64,000 bases of DNA from Xanthomonas euvesicatoria pv. euvesicatoria (GCF_020880415.1 NZ_JAJIUJ010000119.1:62001-126000); one strand, 5' to 3'; numbered from the stretch's first letter, positions 43,263 through 53,078 are shown. Translations and numbers: made by a program. Notes: generated from the sequence alone by a model not told the origin.

Positions 43263-44753
43263 ATGCACGATGCCCGCGCGATGCGTTCGCACTTTGGCTG
43301 GTTCAAACGCCGCCGCCAGCTGCAACTGGATGACGTCACCGTGGTGGACCGCAGCATGCTGCGCAAGGCCGTCGGCGCTGCGGCGCTCGGCAATGCGATG
43401 GAGTGGTTCGACTTCGGCGTATACGGCTATCTGGCGGTGACGCTGGGCCAGGTGTTCTTCCCGGCAAGCAACCCCACCGCACAATTGATCGCGACCTTCG
43501 CCACCTTCACCGTGGCCTTTCTGGTGCGGCCGATCGGCGGCATGGTCTTCGGACCGCTCGGCGACCGTTACGGGCGCCAGAAAGTCCTGGCCGCCACGAT
43601 GATCCTGATGGCGCTGGGCACCTTCAGTATCGGCCTGATTCCAGCTTACGAGCGCATTGGCTTATGGGCGCCTGCACTGCTGTTGCTGGCGCGCTTGCTG
43701 CAGGGATTTTCCACCGGCGGCGAATACGGTGGCGCGGCCACCTTCATTGCCGAATACGCCACCGATCGCAATCGCGGCCTGATGGGCAGCTGGCTGGAGT
43801 TCGGCACGCTGGGTGGCTACATCGCCGGCGCCGCCACCGTGACCGCCTTGCACATGAGCGTGACTCCGGCGCAGATGCTCGATTGGGGCTGGCGCGTGCC
43901 GTTCCTGATCGCCGGGCCGTTGGGGTTGCTGGGCCTGTACATGCGCATGAAGCTGGAAGAGACCCCGGCATTTCGCGCCTATACCGAACAATCCGAGCAG
44001 CGCGAACGGCAGACCGCCGCGCAGGGCCTGACCACGCTGCTGCGCCTGCATTGGCCGCAACTGCTCAAGTGCGTGGGCCTGGTGCTGGTGTTCAATGTCA
44101 CCGACTACATGCTGCTGACCTACATGCCCAGCTATCTCAGCGTCACGATGGGTTACGCCGAGAGCAAGGGCTTGTTGCTGATCATCCTGGTGATGCTGGT
44201 GATGATGCCGCTCAACATCGTCGGCGGCATGTTCAGCGACAAACTGGGCCGGCGGCCGATGATCATCGGTGCCTGCATCACGCTGTTTGCGTTGGCGATC
44301 CCGTGCCTGTTGCTGGTCGGTAGCGGCAACGACGGGCTGATTTTCGCCGGGCTGATGCTGCTTGGCCTGGCCTTGGTGTGCTTCACCAGCTCGATGCCGT
44401 CCACCTTGCCGGCGCTGTTCTACACGCCGGTGCGCTACAGCGCGTTGTCGATTGCCTTCAACGTGTCGGTGTCGTTGTTCGGCGGCACCACGCCGCTGGT
44501 CACCGCCTGGCTGGTGGAGCGTACCGGCGACCCGCTGGTGCCGGCGTACTACCTGATGGGCGCAGCGGCGATCGGCTTGCTGACCATGCTGTTCGTGCGC
44601 GAAACCGCGGGATTGCCGCTACGCGGCTCGCCGCCGGCAGTGGCCAGCGATGCCGAAGCGCGCGCCCTGCTGCAGGCCGACAGCCCGGTGACGGTGGATG
44701 CGCAATTGCCGGTCACCACCACAGCGTCGATGGGCCAACCGCGCACGGCGTGA
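43263..44753 (+). CDS. MFS transporter, ProP-like (proline/betaine or dicarboxylate symporter family)
   Basis: 496 residues with 12 hydrophobic segments. Family signatures: AALGNAMEWFDFGVYGYLA (metabolite/H+ symporter group), GDRYGRQKVL (loop 2-3 motif), GGEYGGAATFIAEYA, and GMFSDKLGRRPMII in the second half. ProP takes up proline and glycine betaine under osmotic stress; relatives (ShiA, KgtP) take up shikimate or ketoglutarate, so the substrate is open. A long hydrophilic C-terminal tail (about 45 residues) lacks the ProP coiled coil, which argues against osmosensing. Confidence 0.85.
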   Translation: MHDARAMRSHFGWFKRRRQLQLDDVTVVDRSMLRKAVGAAALGNAMEWFDFGVYGYLAVTLGQVFFPASNPTAQLIATFATFTVAFLVRPIGGMVFGPLGDRYGRQKVLAATMILMALGTFSIGLIPAYERIGLWAPALLLLARLLQGFSTGGEYGGAATFIAEYATDRNRGLMGSWLEFGTLGGYIAGAATVTALHMSVTPAQMLDWGWRVPFLIAGPLGLLGLYMRMKLEETPAFRAYTEQSEQRERQTAAQGLTTLLRLHWPQLLKCVGLVLVFNVTDYMLLTYMPSYLSVTMGYAESKGLLLIILVMLVMMPLNIVGGMFSDKLGRRPMIIGACITLFALAIPCLLLVGSGNDGLIFAGLMLLGLALVCFTSSMPSTLPALFYTPVRYSALSIAFNVSVSLFGGTTPLVTAWLVERTGDPLVPAYYLMGAAAIGLLTMLFVRETAGLPLRGSPPAVASDAEARALLQADSPVTVDAQLPVTTTASMGQPRTA

Positions 44754-45096
44754 GTTGTCGGCGATTCGCACGGCATGCATTTGTGGCTTCAGGCGCATGC
44801 GGTGCTGTTGCAGCAACCGGTGAGATCACGCCAGAGGCGATGCGGGCGATGACGCTGCGCATCGCCGCCAATCTGAAGGCAGGCGACGGCCGGAACCTTC
44901 GAAGGTGACGGTCGGCGGGCTAATAAAACCGTCGCCAGCAACCGCTTGGCGGTTTGCGTAGCAGCGGTGTTGGCTGTGCTTGTTCGTCACGCACAGGATG
45001 GGTGGAAACGTCGCTTCGCCAAGTTTCAGGTCCACATGCTGTTGCCCGTGATCGACGCAGCGCGTTGCACGATGCTGCGGTTCGCCGCTGCTGCCT
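44754..45096. other. 340-bp convergent region
   Basis: No gene. A small stem AACCGC/GCGGTT at 44940-44954 with three T may terminate the transporter transcript; it is weak. Confidence 0.4.
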
Positions 45097-45570
45097 TTAG
45101 CGTGCGGTGTACGGGTTGTGCTCTGGCAACACGGGCATGCGCATATCGGCCGATGGCGCGCCTTCGCCGGTTTCCACATAGCGTTTGAGGCTGCTGCCGA
45201 GAAAGAAACGCCAGCCGCGCGCGCAGGCCTCCTTGCACGGCGAATCGCGATACCCGGACTGCACGAAATCCACCTGCGTGCCCTGGCTGATGGAGCGCAG
45301 TTCAAAGCGCATCACCGTGCCTTTCCAGGCGTCGGTGTCGAGCATGTTGGAGTCGTGGCAGCGCCAGCACACCAGTTGGTGATCGGCGCCTTCGTCGATG
45401 CTCAGTTCCACACGCCAGCCCTGCCGGCTCCAGTCCAGGCGCACCAGATCGTCGGCCAGGCTCACTTCACGGGTCCACCAACGCGCAAGCTGCCTGGGCT
45501 CGGACAACGCAGCGCAGACCACTTCCGGCGCGGCGGCAATGACGATGCTGTGGCGGATCTCGCAATTCAT
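45097..45570 (-). CDS. SRPBCC (AHSA1-like) protein
   Basis: 157 residues. START-like fold: RHSIVIAAAPEVVCAALSEP, ARWWTREVSL, WRVELSIDEG and the C-terminal RGWRFFLGSSLKRYVETGEG helix. These are hydrophobic-ligand-binding proteins with diverse, mostly unknown roles; several cysteines (WRCHDS, SPCKEACARG) are unusual. Not close to the similar gene at 34003 in sequence; both are independent members of a large family. Monocistronic and convergent with the transporter gene. Confidence 0.8.
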   Translation of the reverse strand: MNCEIRHSIVIAAAPEVVCAALSEPRQLARWWTREVSLADDLVRLDWSRQGWRVELSIDEGADHQLVCWRCHDSNMLDTDAWKGTVMRFELRSISQGTQVDFVQSGYRDSPCKEACARGWRFFLGSSLKRYVETGEGAPSADMRMPVLPEHNPYTAR

Positions 45571-45716
45571 CTGGTGAGCATTCGCTGCTTGGACGCCGAT
45601 GATTGCCGCATTTTAACAGCCAATTGCGCTGCAGGCCCAACAGGGTCCGGTTCGCTTGTGCGGCACTCACATCGCGCTGGGTACCATCGGCCAGGTCCCA
45701 ACCATGATGAGCAGGC

Positions 45717-46535
45717 ATGACGACGCTTCCGATACCGGTGATGGACGCTGCCGCGCAGCGCGATCTGGCCAGGGCCCACGCATTGCTGGAAAACCCCGGC
45801 GTGGCAGCGCAACTGGCCAATGCGCTGGGCGCGCCGATCGAGAGCCTGATCACCAAACGGCTTCCCAAGGTAGTGACCCGCAGCATCGATGGCGTGACCC
45901 GTCGCGCACTGCAGGTGGCGATGAAATCGGCGTTGCTGAGCCTGCGCGGCAAGGCCGATGCGCAGCAACCGGCATCCACGACGCGGCATACGCTGGCGGT
46001 GGCGGTTTCCGGCGGTGCAGGCGGGTTTTTCGGCCTGCCGGGCTTGATGGTGGAGCTGCCGGTGACCACCACGGTGATGCTGCGCTCCATCGCCGATATC
46101 GCCCGTGCCGAAGGTGAATCGCTGCACGACCCCGACACCGCGCTGGCGTGCCTGGAAGTGCTGGCGCATGGCGGGCGCAGCGCCAGCGACGACGGCGCCG
46201 AATCCGGCTACTTCGCAGTACGTGCGGCGATGGCGCAGCAATTGAGTGCGGCGGCCAGCTACGTGGCCGCGCACGGTTTTGCCAGCAAGGGCGCACCGGC
46301 GTTGGTCTCGCTGGTCTCGCGCATCGCGGCGAAGTTTTCGGTCAACGTGGGCGAAAAACTCGCCGTGCAGGCAGTGCCGCTGGTCGGCGCAGTCAGCGGC
46401 GCCACGCTCAATACCGTGTTCATGCGCCACTTCCAGGCGATGGCGCGCGGACATTTCATCGTGCGTCGGCTGGAGCGCCGCTTCGGCGAAGATGCGGTGC
46501 GGCGCGCGTACGAGGCATTGCCGCCACCGCGGTGA
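45717..46535 (+). CDS. EcsC-family protein
   Basis: 272 residues. The EcsC domain fills the protein: RALQVAMKSALLSL, AVAVSGGAGGFFGLPGLMVE with its Gly-rich hydrophobic hairpin, LPVTTTVMLRSIADIARAEGE, and a C-terminal AGAVSGATLNTVFMRHF-like segment (here VGAVSGATLNTVFMRHFQA). EcsC-like proteins are membrane-associated, linked in Bacillus to ABC-transporter-dependent competence and secretion, but their activity is unknown. Its start is close to the divergent SRPBCC gene; no operon partner. Confidence 0.82.
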   Translation: MTTLPIPVMDAAAQRDLARAHALLENPGVAAQLANALGAPIESLITKRLPKVVTRSIDGVTRRALQVAMKSALLSLRGKADAQQPASTTRHTLAVAVSGGAGGFFGLPGLMVELPVTTTVMLRSIADIARAEGESLHDPDTALACLEVLAHGGRSASDDGAESGYFAVRAAMAQQLSAAASYVAAHGFASKGAPALVSLVSRIAAKFSVNVGEKLAVQAVPLVGAVSGATLNTVFMRHFQAMARGHFIVRRLERRFGEDAVRRAYEALPPPR

Positions 46536-46731
46536 TGCGTGCCGCTGCATGCGAAGGTCGCAGATGACTGCAAGGTCATCGTGCAGTAGGTGTCGCAGCC
46601 ACGGGTGACGCTGGCCCGACGCAGCCCAACGCAACGCGCTGCGGGCGAAGGGCCGCGGTATCCGGTTCACCGAACGGTTGCCGCCAAGCGATGCCTGGGC
46701 GCGATAATCGCCGCAACCACGACAGATACCG

Positions 46732-47382
46732 ATGATGCCCAAACCGTTTTCGCCAGCGTCCGCACGCAACCGCGACCCCATTCTCGAGGTACTGCGCACG
46801 CATTTCGCCGACCGGCAGCAGGTGCTGGAAATCGGTGCGGGCACCGGGCAACACGCAGTGCATTTCGCTGCGGCGATGCCATGGTTGCAGTGGCAGGCCA
46901 GCGATCACCTCGATCATCTTGCCGGCATGCGGCAATGGCTGGACGAGGCGGCGCTGCCGAACACGCCGCCACCGATTGCACTGCAGGCCGTGCCCACGCC
47001 CACGCCCGGGCTCGCACCGCCGCCCAGCCTGCCGGTGCTGCGTGGCGGCCAGCGCGGCTTCGATGCGATCTACAGCGCCAATACCTTGCACATCATGGGC
47101 TGGCCGCAGGTGCAGGCCTTGTTTGCCGGCTTGCCGGCGGTGATGGCGCCCGATGCGGTGCTGGCGATCTACGGGCCGTTCAACCGCGATGGGCAATTCA
47201 CCAGCGACAGCAATCGCGCCTTCGACACCTCGCTGCGCGAGCGCGACCCTGCCTCGGGTATTCGCGATGCCGAAGCGGTGGATGCGTTGGCGGCATCGGT
47301 GGGGTTGCAGTTGATCGATGACGTGGCCTTGCCGGCGAACAATCATTGCCGGGTGTGGCGGCGGCTGACGGCGGCGAGTTAA
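46732..47382 (+). CDS. DUF938 SAM-dependent methyltransferase-like protein
   Basis: 216 residues (a second ATG three bases later is equally possible). Motif I LEIGAGTGQHAVHFA binds S-adenosylmethionine, and SANTLHIMGWPQVQALFAG and IYGPFNRDGQFTSDSN are DUF938 hallmarks. The start SPASARNRDPILEVLR is also typical. The substrate is not known. A Pro-rich insert (PTPTPGLAPPPSLP) in the middle is unusual. No near operon partner. Confidence 0.87.
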   Translation: MMPKPFSPASARNRDPILEVLRTHFADRQQVLEIGAGTGQHAVHFAAAMPWLQWQASDHLDHLAGMRQWLDEAALPNTPPPIALQAVPTPTPGLAPPPSLPVLRGGQRGFDAIYSANTLHIMGWPQVQALFAGLPAVMAPDAVLAIYGPFNRDGQFTSDSNRAFDTSLRERDPASGIRDAEAVDALAASVGLQLIDDVALPANNHCRVWRRLTAAS

Positions 47383-47641
47383 TCGCCGGCACTGCTGGGC
47401 GGACTTGATGGGCATGATGTTGGTTTGGCGCGAAGTCTCACCGTGTAGCGACAAGCCTGCGCATTTGCGTGTGGAATCCAACGCGTGCTGCGTCGCGAGG
47501 CGCAAATGACGCACCGGTGAGCCGTCTGCTGCGAATCGCACCGCGGGATTCAAGACCACACGCGACTCTGTGCAGCGGGCCATTCCGCCCTTGGCAACGT
47601 CGATCTGCAACGCCGCCTTTCCTAGGTCGTTCAAGCGCTTG

Positions 47642-49423
47642 TTACGGCACCCGTTGCGAAGGTCGCTTTCGCTCAAACCACCACAACGCGGCGGCCGCGC
47701 CGAGCCAGACCAGCAGCCACGGCCAGCGCGCGCCGGGTTGGGTAGCAGGGTGTGCAATGGGTGCGGAGGCAGCGCCGGCCGCCAGGGCGATGGTGGCGAG
47801 GCGGCTTTGCTGTGCGTACAGGGCCGGCGCTTCATTGGGCGCGCGGACATGGAGCCAGCGTTGGGTGTTGCCGCTCTCCAGGCGATGCCAGCCGGGGGTT
47901 GTTGGCCAGTAGCCGGCGCAACGCGGCCCATCGCCATTGCGCTCCGGCAGTAATGGGTGGCGAGCCCGGTCAGGGTCGGTCACCAAGGCGTCGGCGTGCA
48001 GGTCGCACAGCGGCATGCGGTGTTGCGACCAGCCTTCCTGCACCGGGGTGGGTAGCGCGCCGCCTGGGCGGGCGACGGCGCCGGACAACTGCGCCCAGAG
48101 CGCGGCGTGCAGATCGCTGCGGCCGGCCAGCACCAGCGCGAAGCTGTCTTCCACCAGGCCGATGCCGATGCGCCCGCGGCCCTGGGCGCGCCACCAGCCC
48201 AGGGCGCTGCCATCGTCGGCGCGGGCGGCGACCAGGGCGTCGGTGGCTTGCGGTTGCAGGTCGCGACGTTGCAGCGGCGCCAGCGTCGGGGCGTCGCCGG
48301 GGCCGCCGGCAGGATCGGCAGGTGCGGCCGGCGGTGAGAGTCGCTGCGGTGCCGGCACCGGGCTGCTGGTGCTGCCGCCGCTGACGCCGAGGCCGAGCGC
48401 GGCCAGCGCAGCGCGGGTGCCGGCGTCCAGCGGCCCGTCGGTGCGCACCAAGACACCCAGGCCGCGCTGGATCGCGGCGCGTAAGGTCTGGCGCTGCGCA
48501 GCACCCAGTGCGACCAGGCGGCGCGGGTCGACGATCAGCAGGTCCAGCCGGTCCAGGCTGGCCGCATCCAGCGCAGCGCCCTCGCCGAGTTGCACGCCAG
48601 CGCCGACCGCGATCTGGCTACGCACGTCCAGCCCGGCATCGCTGGCCCAGCGGCGCAGGTATTTCAGCTCCGGCTGCGGCGCGCCGGCCAGGAGCAGTAC
48701 GCGCATCGGCGGCATCGCAGCGATCAGCACCGGTACCTCCACGCGGCTGCGTTCTGCATCGGCGGCATCGCGTGCACGCACGGCGAACAGCACCTGGCCC
48801 GGCGCGCGCGCCAGGCCGCGCAGGCGCACGCGGCCGGCGCGGTCGGCCACGGCGCTGTCCACCACCTGCCCGGCCGGATCGAGCAGTTCCACGCGCGCGT
48901 CGGGAAGGCCCTGCACCTGCGCAGACACCGCAATGGTGTCGCCCGGGGCGAGTGGCGGTGGGGGCGAGACCGCGACCACGCCGCGTGGGGCGGGGCTGAG
49001 CTTCAGCCGCAGCGGAATGTTCAGGCCCTCACGGTCGCGCGCGGGCAGGCCGCTGCCATGCACCACCAGCGCCGTGGTGCCGGGTGCGCGCCGCAGTGCG
49101 GTGGCCAGGTCCGGCACGCGCATCACGCCGGGTAATGCGGGCGCCTCGGGCAGGGCGACCCAGCGCGCGAGGTCGCCGGTGGAGATCTGCCCGGCGGCGG
49201 TGCCGGCGGTGGCGACATGCAGTTCCCCACCGGTACCGGCGCGCGGCGGGGGCAGCAGCACCGGATAGAGCAGTGCCGCGAGCAACGGTTGGGCGGCGAA
49301 CAGCAGCCAGAGCCGGGTGCGCGCATACGGCTGCCGGTGGTGCGCCCGCAGCAGGCGCACGCAGCCGATGACGGCGATCAGCAGCAATGCCGCACCGACC
49401 AACCAGGGCAAGGAGGGCGTCAT
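47642..49423 (-). CDS. Membrane-anchored hypothetical protein of the MoxR/DUF58/BatA operon
   Basis: 593 residues from the ATG that overlaps the previous small gene as ATGA. Two N-terminal membrane helices (PWLVGAALLLIAVIGCVRLL; LWLLFAAQPLLAALLYPVLL) and one at the C-terminus (WPWLLVWLGAAAALWWFER) enclose a large periplasmic or cytosolic domain. The region around 240-330 (PMRVLLLAGAPQPELKYLRR, then LDLLIVDPRRLVAL) looks like a class I glutamine-amidotransferase-like fold without its catalytic cysteine. As last gene of the cluster it probably belongs to a membrane complex with the BatA- and DUF58-type proteins. Function unknown. Confidence 0.75.
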   Translation of the reverse strand: MTPSLPWLVGAALLLIAVIGCVRLLRAHHRQPYARTRLWLLFAAQPLLAALLYPVLLPPPRAGTGGELHVATAGTAAGQISTGDLARWVALPEAPALPGVMRVPDLATALRRAPGTTALVVHGSGLPARDREGLNIPLRLKLSPAPRGVVAVSPPPPLAPGDTIAVSAQVQGLPDARVELLDPAGQVVDSAVADRAGRVRLRGLARAPGQVLFAVRARDAADAERSRVEVPVLIAAMPPMRVLLLAGAPQPELKYLRRWASDAGLDVRSQIAVGAGVQLGEGAALDAASLDRLDLLIVDPRRLVALGAAQRQTLRAAIQRGLGVLVRTDGPLDAGTRAALAALGLGVSGGSTSSPVPAPQRLSPPAAPADPAGGPGDAPTLAPLQRRDLQPQATDALVAARADDGSALGWWRAQGRGRIGIGLVEDSFALVLAGRSDLHAALWAQLSGAVARPGGALPTPVQEGWSQHRMPLCDLHADALVTDPDRARHPLLPERNGDGPRCAGYWPTTPGWHRLESGNTQRWLHVRAPNEAPALYAQQSRLATIALAAGAASAPIAHPATQPGARWPWLLVWLGAAAALWWFERKRPSQRVP

Positions 49424-49584
49424 GGTTGGTGCTCCGGGCGCAATGCATCCTGAAAGCGCCCGCCGTACAGCCTTGGCGATGCGGTCCGCGCCCACGACGG
49501 CGGACCGCCTGCTGCCAGGTCTAAAGACCACCTCGGTCCGATCGAGCGGTGCACCGGGAGCAGGCGGATCAGGGCGGGACTCAC
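49420..49584 (-). CDS. Probable 54-residue protein between two operon genes
   Basis: Starts at GTG overlapping the stop of the upstream large gene (GTGA) with AGGAG about eight bases before it, and ends at a TGA overlapping the next ATG (ATGA). Double 4-bp overlap plus a good ribosome site argue for real translation, filling a 157-bp gap. The product (MSPALIRLLPVHRSIGPRW at the start, ALRPEHQP at the end) is basic and shows no known family. It could also be a translational-coupling leader. Confidence 0.5.
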   Translation of the reverse strand: MSPALIRLLPVHRSIGPRWSLDLAAGGPPSWARTASPRLYGGRFQDALRPEHQP

Positions 49585-51839
49585 GGCTGCATCTCCTGCC
49601 GCAGCGCATCCAGGTAGCGCTGGCCCCGAGCGTCGGGCGCGGCGCGGCGATGCGGTGCTGCCGACGGGGCGAGCAGGGTGCGCCAGACCTGGAGGCGCAG
49701 CTGGGTGCGGCAGCGGGCGCAATCGGGTTCGGCGCGCAGGGTTTCCACGGCGGCGGCCAGGCCCAGCGGGTCGTGCAGGCGGTCGTGCTGGGTCTGCAGC
49801 CACTGCGCGTAGCGGGCCAGGGTGGCGTCGGGCACCGGGGCTGCCTCGCCCAGCGCATCCCACAGCTGCAGCGCGGACGGGTCCGGGGCCGGGCGGGTGT
49901 CCAACCCGGCGGCACGGTCGCCCAGGCCGGCGCGATCGCCGCTCAGCCGCCGGCTGGGGTCGATCGGCGGCAACTGCGTACCCACGCGCGCCAGGTAGAT
50001 GCGTTCGGCCTGCTGCACCTGTTTGATGAAGCCCAGCGCCTTGTTGGCGTACGGCAGCGCGCGCTCGGGGTGGCCCTGGCGCAGCTCGCCTTCGGATTGC
50101 CACATCTGGTCCAGCGCCGCGCGCAGCAGGGCGCGGGTTTGCGGGTCGAGCAGGGTGGCGGCTTCGGCGTGGTCGTGGGTATGGCCGAATTCGGCCAGCA
50201 CGTTCTCTGCCTGGCCGAAGCTGCTGCGCTCGGGCCGGCCGTCGCTGCCGCCATGGTCGTGGTCGTGGTCGTCCAGTGCGGCGGCGCCGGGCTCGCTGGC
50301 GTGGGCGTCGTGGTCATGCGCGGCGTGCGTGTCCGAAGCAGCGGCCGGCGCGCTTGGCGCATCGGCGGTGGGCATGTCGGCGGTGGGTAAATCGTCGGCG
50401 GGGGCGTCGCTGGTGGGTGGCGCGTCGGCAGTCGGCGGACCTTGCGGCGCGCCTTCGCTCTCTTCGCCGAGGAATTGGCCATAGCGCAGCCGCAGCAGGC
50501 GCTGGTCCACCCCGATGGCATCGGAGCGCTTGAGGAAGCTGGCCGCGTCCAGGCGCGGTTTCTCCTTCAGCAGTGCCTGCGCGTCGATGATGATCTGGCG
50601 CTGGCTGCGGAAGTAGGCGGGCAAGGTCTGCTTGACGCTGGCTTCCAGGCCGGCGGCCATGGTCTGTTCGGGCGGCGGCCAGCGCAGGATCACACTGGCG
50701 CTGCGGCCTTCCTGCGGGCCGGGCTGGCGGGTGTCGTGGACGATGAGCTGGGCAATCAGGTCGTCGCCCGCGGCCATGCCCAGTGCCTGTGGCTGCACAG
50801 TGGTGGCGAAGCCGCGTTGCCGGGCCGGGCCGCTGCCGGTTAGCGTGCGGCGCTGGGTGCTGAAGGTGATGTTCTCGCCGCTGCCCTGGGCCAGGGTGAG
50901 GCGCAGCTCGGCGCTGGCGGCCACGGCGTAGTCGTCGCTGGCTTCGAAACGTAGCGTCCAGCTGCGGTTGGCCGGGGACCACAGCACCAGGCTCTGTTCG
51001 GGGGCGAGCACACGCACCTGCGGTGGGCGGTCGGGCAGCACGTCCAGCCGATGCAGCTGGCGGTCGGCCGGCGCGCCGTCGATGAGGATGCGGTACAGGG
51101 TGGCGCGCTCGGCGACCCAATGGCCTTGCCACGTCTCGCTGCTGCCTTCTCGCGCCAGCGCGACGGTGCGGCCGTCGGTAAGCCGCAGGGCCACGCTGCG
51201 CGGCGCCGGGCTGACCTGCAGTTGCCAGTCCAGCCGGGTGCCGGCCGGCACCTTCGCATCCAGGCCGGGCAGGCGCGCGGCCGGCAGACCGGTGTAGGCC
51301 GGCGGGCTGCTGCGTAGCTGCGCCTGCCGCAGCGTGGGGGCGCCACTGCTGGCACGCGCGGCGGCAACGCGGTCGGTTGGCGGGGTGCGTTGGGTGGCCG
51401 GTTGCGGCCACAGCAGCAGCGCACCGCAGGCGAGCACACCCAGCACGCTCCAGGGCCAGGCGCGGCGCCACGGCCAGGCCGGGCGCAGATCGCGCGGGGT
51501 GCTGCGCAGGCGCTGCTCCAGCCGTTGCCGTTGCAGGGTCTGCAGCGGACCGAGTTGAGCGATCGGCGCGAACAGCAAATCGCTGCTGTCCTCCAGATCT
51601 GCATCGCGGTCCAGCCGGCGGATCAGCCAGGCCTGGTCGAGACGCCGCGCGGCCAGCAGCGCCGCGCCGCCCAGTGCCAGCAGGCCCAGAAGCAGCAGCA
51701 CCACGACGGCGACCTGCGCACCGGCGCGCCACGCCAGCGCCGCCGGCAGCGCTGCCCACGGCAGCCCGAACAACAGCACGCCTGCGGCCTGTCGCCGCCG
51801 TGCCGCCTGCCACGCCCGCTGCAGTGCCGGCGTGCTCAT
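49581..51839 (-). CDS. DUF4175-like membrane protein
   Basis: 752 residues from the ATG that overlaps the BatA-like stop as ATGA. Membrane helices near the N-terminus (AAGVLLFGLPWAALPAALAW; VAVVVLLLLGLLALGGAALL; WPWSVLGVLACGALLLWP). A DUF4175-type body follows: LRSSPPAYTGLPAARLPGLD, RPPQVRVLAPEQSLVLW, and FEASDDYAVAASAELRL, beta-sandwich-like. Residues about 510-560 form an Ala/Pro/Asp linker with a histidine-rich stretch (HAAHDHDAH, then DDHDHDHGG) able to bind metal. The C-terminal part is helical with repeats resembling TPR. Part of the MoxR operon; function unknown. Confidence 0.8.
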   Translation of the reverse strand: MSTPALQRAWQAARRRQAAGVLLFGLPWAALPAALAWRAGAQVAVVVLLLLGLLALGGAALLAARRLDQAWLIRRLDRDADLEDSSDLLFAPIAQLGPLQTLQRQRLEQRLRSTPRDLRPAWPWRRAWPWSVLGVLACGALLLWPQPATQRTPPTDRVAAARASSGAPTLRQAQLRSSPPAYTGLPAARLPGLDAKVPAGTRLDWQLQVSPAPRSVALRLTDGRTVALAREGSSETWQGHWVAERATLYRILIDGAPADRQLHRLDVLPDRPPQVRVLAPEQSLVLWSPANRSWTLRFEASDDYAVAASAELRLTLAQGSGENITFSTQRRTLTGSGPARQRGFATTVQPQALGMAAGDDLIAQLIVHDTRQPGPQEGRSASVILRWPPPEQTMAAGLEASVKQTLPAYFRSQRQIIIDAQALLKEKPRLDAASFLKRSDAIGVDQRLLRLRYGQFLGEESEGAPQGPPTADAPPTSDAPADDLPTADMPTADAPSAPAAASDTHAAHDHDAHASEPGAAALDDHDHDHGGSDGRPERSSFGQAENVLAEFGHTHDHAEAATLLDPQTRALLRAALDQMWQSEGELRQGHPERALPYANKALGFIKQVQQAERIYLARVGTQLPPIDPSRRLSGDRAGLGDRAAGLDTRPAPDPSALQLWDALGEAAPVPDATLARYAQWLQTQHDRLHDPLGLAAAVETLRAEPDCARCRTQLRLQVWRTLLAPSAAPHRRAAPDARGQRYLDALRQEMQP

Positions 51840-53035
51840 GCGGGAGTGGCCCGGCGCAGCGCGGTGGCCAGCCAGCGTTCGAGCGCAAACAGCAGCAGCA
51901 CCAGGCCGATCAGCCACGGCGCCAGCGGTCGCGGGGTGGTCGTCAGGCGGGCGGCGGCACCGCGCTGCGGGTGCTGGGTCTGCGCCAGTGCGCGCTGCGG
52001 TGTGGGTGCTGGTTGCAGAGCGTCGTGCAAACGGGTGGGGAAGCCGGCATCCAGCAGTGCCGGCAGTTGCTGCGGTTGCAATGGTGCGGCCCAGCGCAGC
52101 ATGCGTCCGCGGCCGAACGCTGCGGCATCGAGCCATGGCGCGCCAGAGGCGGTCTGTTGCACGGGCTGCAGCAGCGCGGCGAGGTTGGGCGGGACGGGTG
52201 TCTGCGCATCCACCAGCAGCTGCCCACCGGCTGCGACCCAGGCCATCACCGGCGCCGGCGGGGCACTGCGCGACAGCCACGCCACCACGGTGCCGGGACC
52301 CCAGCGCGAAGGCTGTGCGTTGGCCGGCGTGCTTATCGGCAAGCTGCCCGGCAGCGCCCAGGCGGCATGCACGCCGCGCAGATAGCGCAGGGCCGGCGCG
52401 GCGCTGTCGTCGGCAATCGCCTGCAGGCGCAGCGGCGCGGCAGCGGCGGGCGCCGCAAGCGGCGACTGGCCGGGCACGACCTGCCACCGCACCTGATGCG
52501 ACAGCTGCAGCCGTTGCGCATCCAGCGGGCCCCACTGGGCCGGCACGATCACGCTGAGCGCCGCATCCGCCGGCAGGCTGGCATCGAGCTCGCGCAACAG
52601 GCTGGAGACCGGTTGCGTCGCGCCTGCAGGCCTAGCGAGTGTCTTGTGGGTATCGGCATCCGCATCTGCATCGACCGGCGGGAAACCCGGCGCCAGCCAT
52701 ACCCATTGCGCGTTCGCGGCGTGGCGCAGCTGGCGTGCGGCGGCCACATCGACTCCCGGGCTGAGCGCAATGCGTGGGCGTGCATCGTCGTGATCGCGCA
52801 CGGCCGGTTCGGCCAGCAGCAGCGCCACCGCAACCAGCAGCAACAAGCGCGCCAGCAGCAGCGGCCATTCGTCCAGACGCACGCGGTGGCGTGGGCGCGG
52901 CAGCGCACGCAACCAGCGCAACGCGGCGAAGTCGGTCGGCCGGTGTTCGCTGCGCCGGGCCAGATGGATCAGCAGCGGCAGCAGCAACGCGGCCAACGCG
53001 GCCAGTCCCGTAGGGAAAAGCAACAGCAGGTTCAT
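51836..53035 (-). CDS. BatA-like membrane protein (aerotolerance N-terminal domain)
   Basis: 399 residues from the ATG of MNLLLLFPTGL. N-terminal BatA domain: LAALAALLLPLLIHLARRSEH, then TDFAALRWLRALPRPRHRVR and LLARLLLLVAVALLLAEPA. The middle is a degenerate von Willebrand-like/GATase-like region without MIDAS motif; the C-terminus ends in a membrane helix (PWLIGLVLLLFALERW). In MoxR operons of this type BatA-like proteins anchor a complex that matures or protects envelope enzymes. Starts 43 bp after DUF58 and overlaps the next gene by 4 bp. Confidence 0.85.
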   Translation of the reverse strand: MNLLLLFPTGLAALAALLLPLLIHLARRSEHRPTDFAALRWLRALPRPRHRVRLDEWPLLLARLLLLVAVALLLAEPAVRDHDDARPRIALSPGVDVAAARQLRHAANAQWVWLAPGFPPVDADADADTHKTLARPAGATQPVSSLLRELDASLPADAALSVIVPAQWGPLDAQRLQLSHQVRWQVVPGQSPLAAPAAAAPLRLQAIADDSAAPALRYLRGVHAAWALPGSLPISTPANAQPSRWGPGTVVAWLSRSAPPAPVMAWVAAGGQLLVDAQTPVPPNLAALLQPVQQTASGAPWLDAAAFGRGRMLRWAAPLQPQQLPALLDAGFPTRLHDALQPAPTPQRALAQTQHPQRGAAARLTTTPRPLAPWLIGLVLLLFALERWLATALRRATPA

Positions 53036-53078
53036 CGCGGCACCCGCCTGGCGGCGTGGTCGCGGCCGAACGGCCAAC

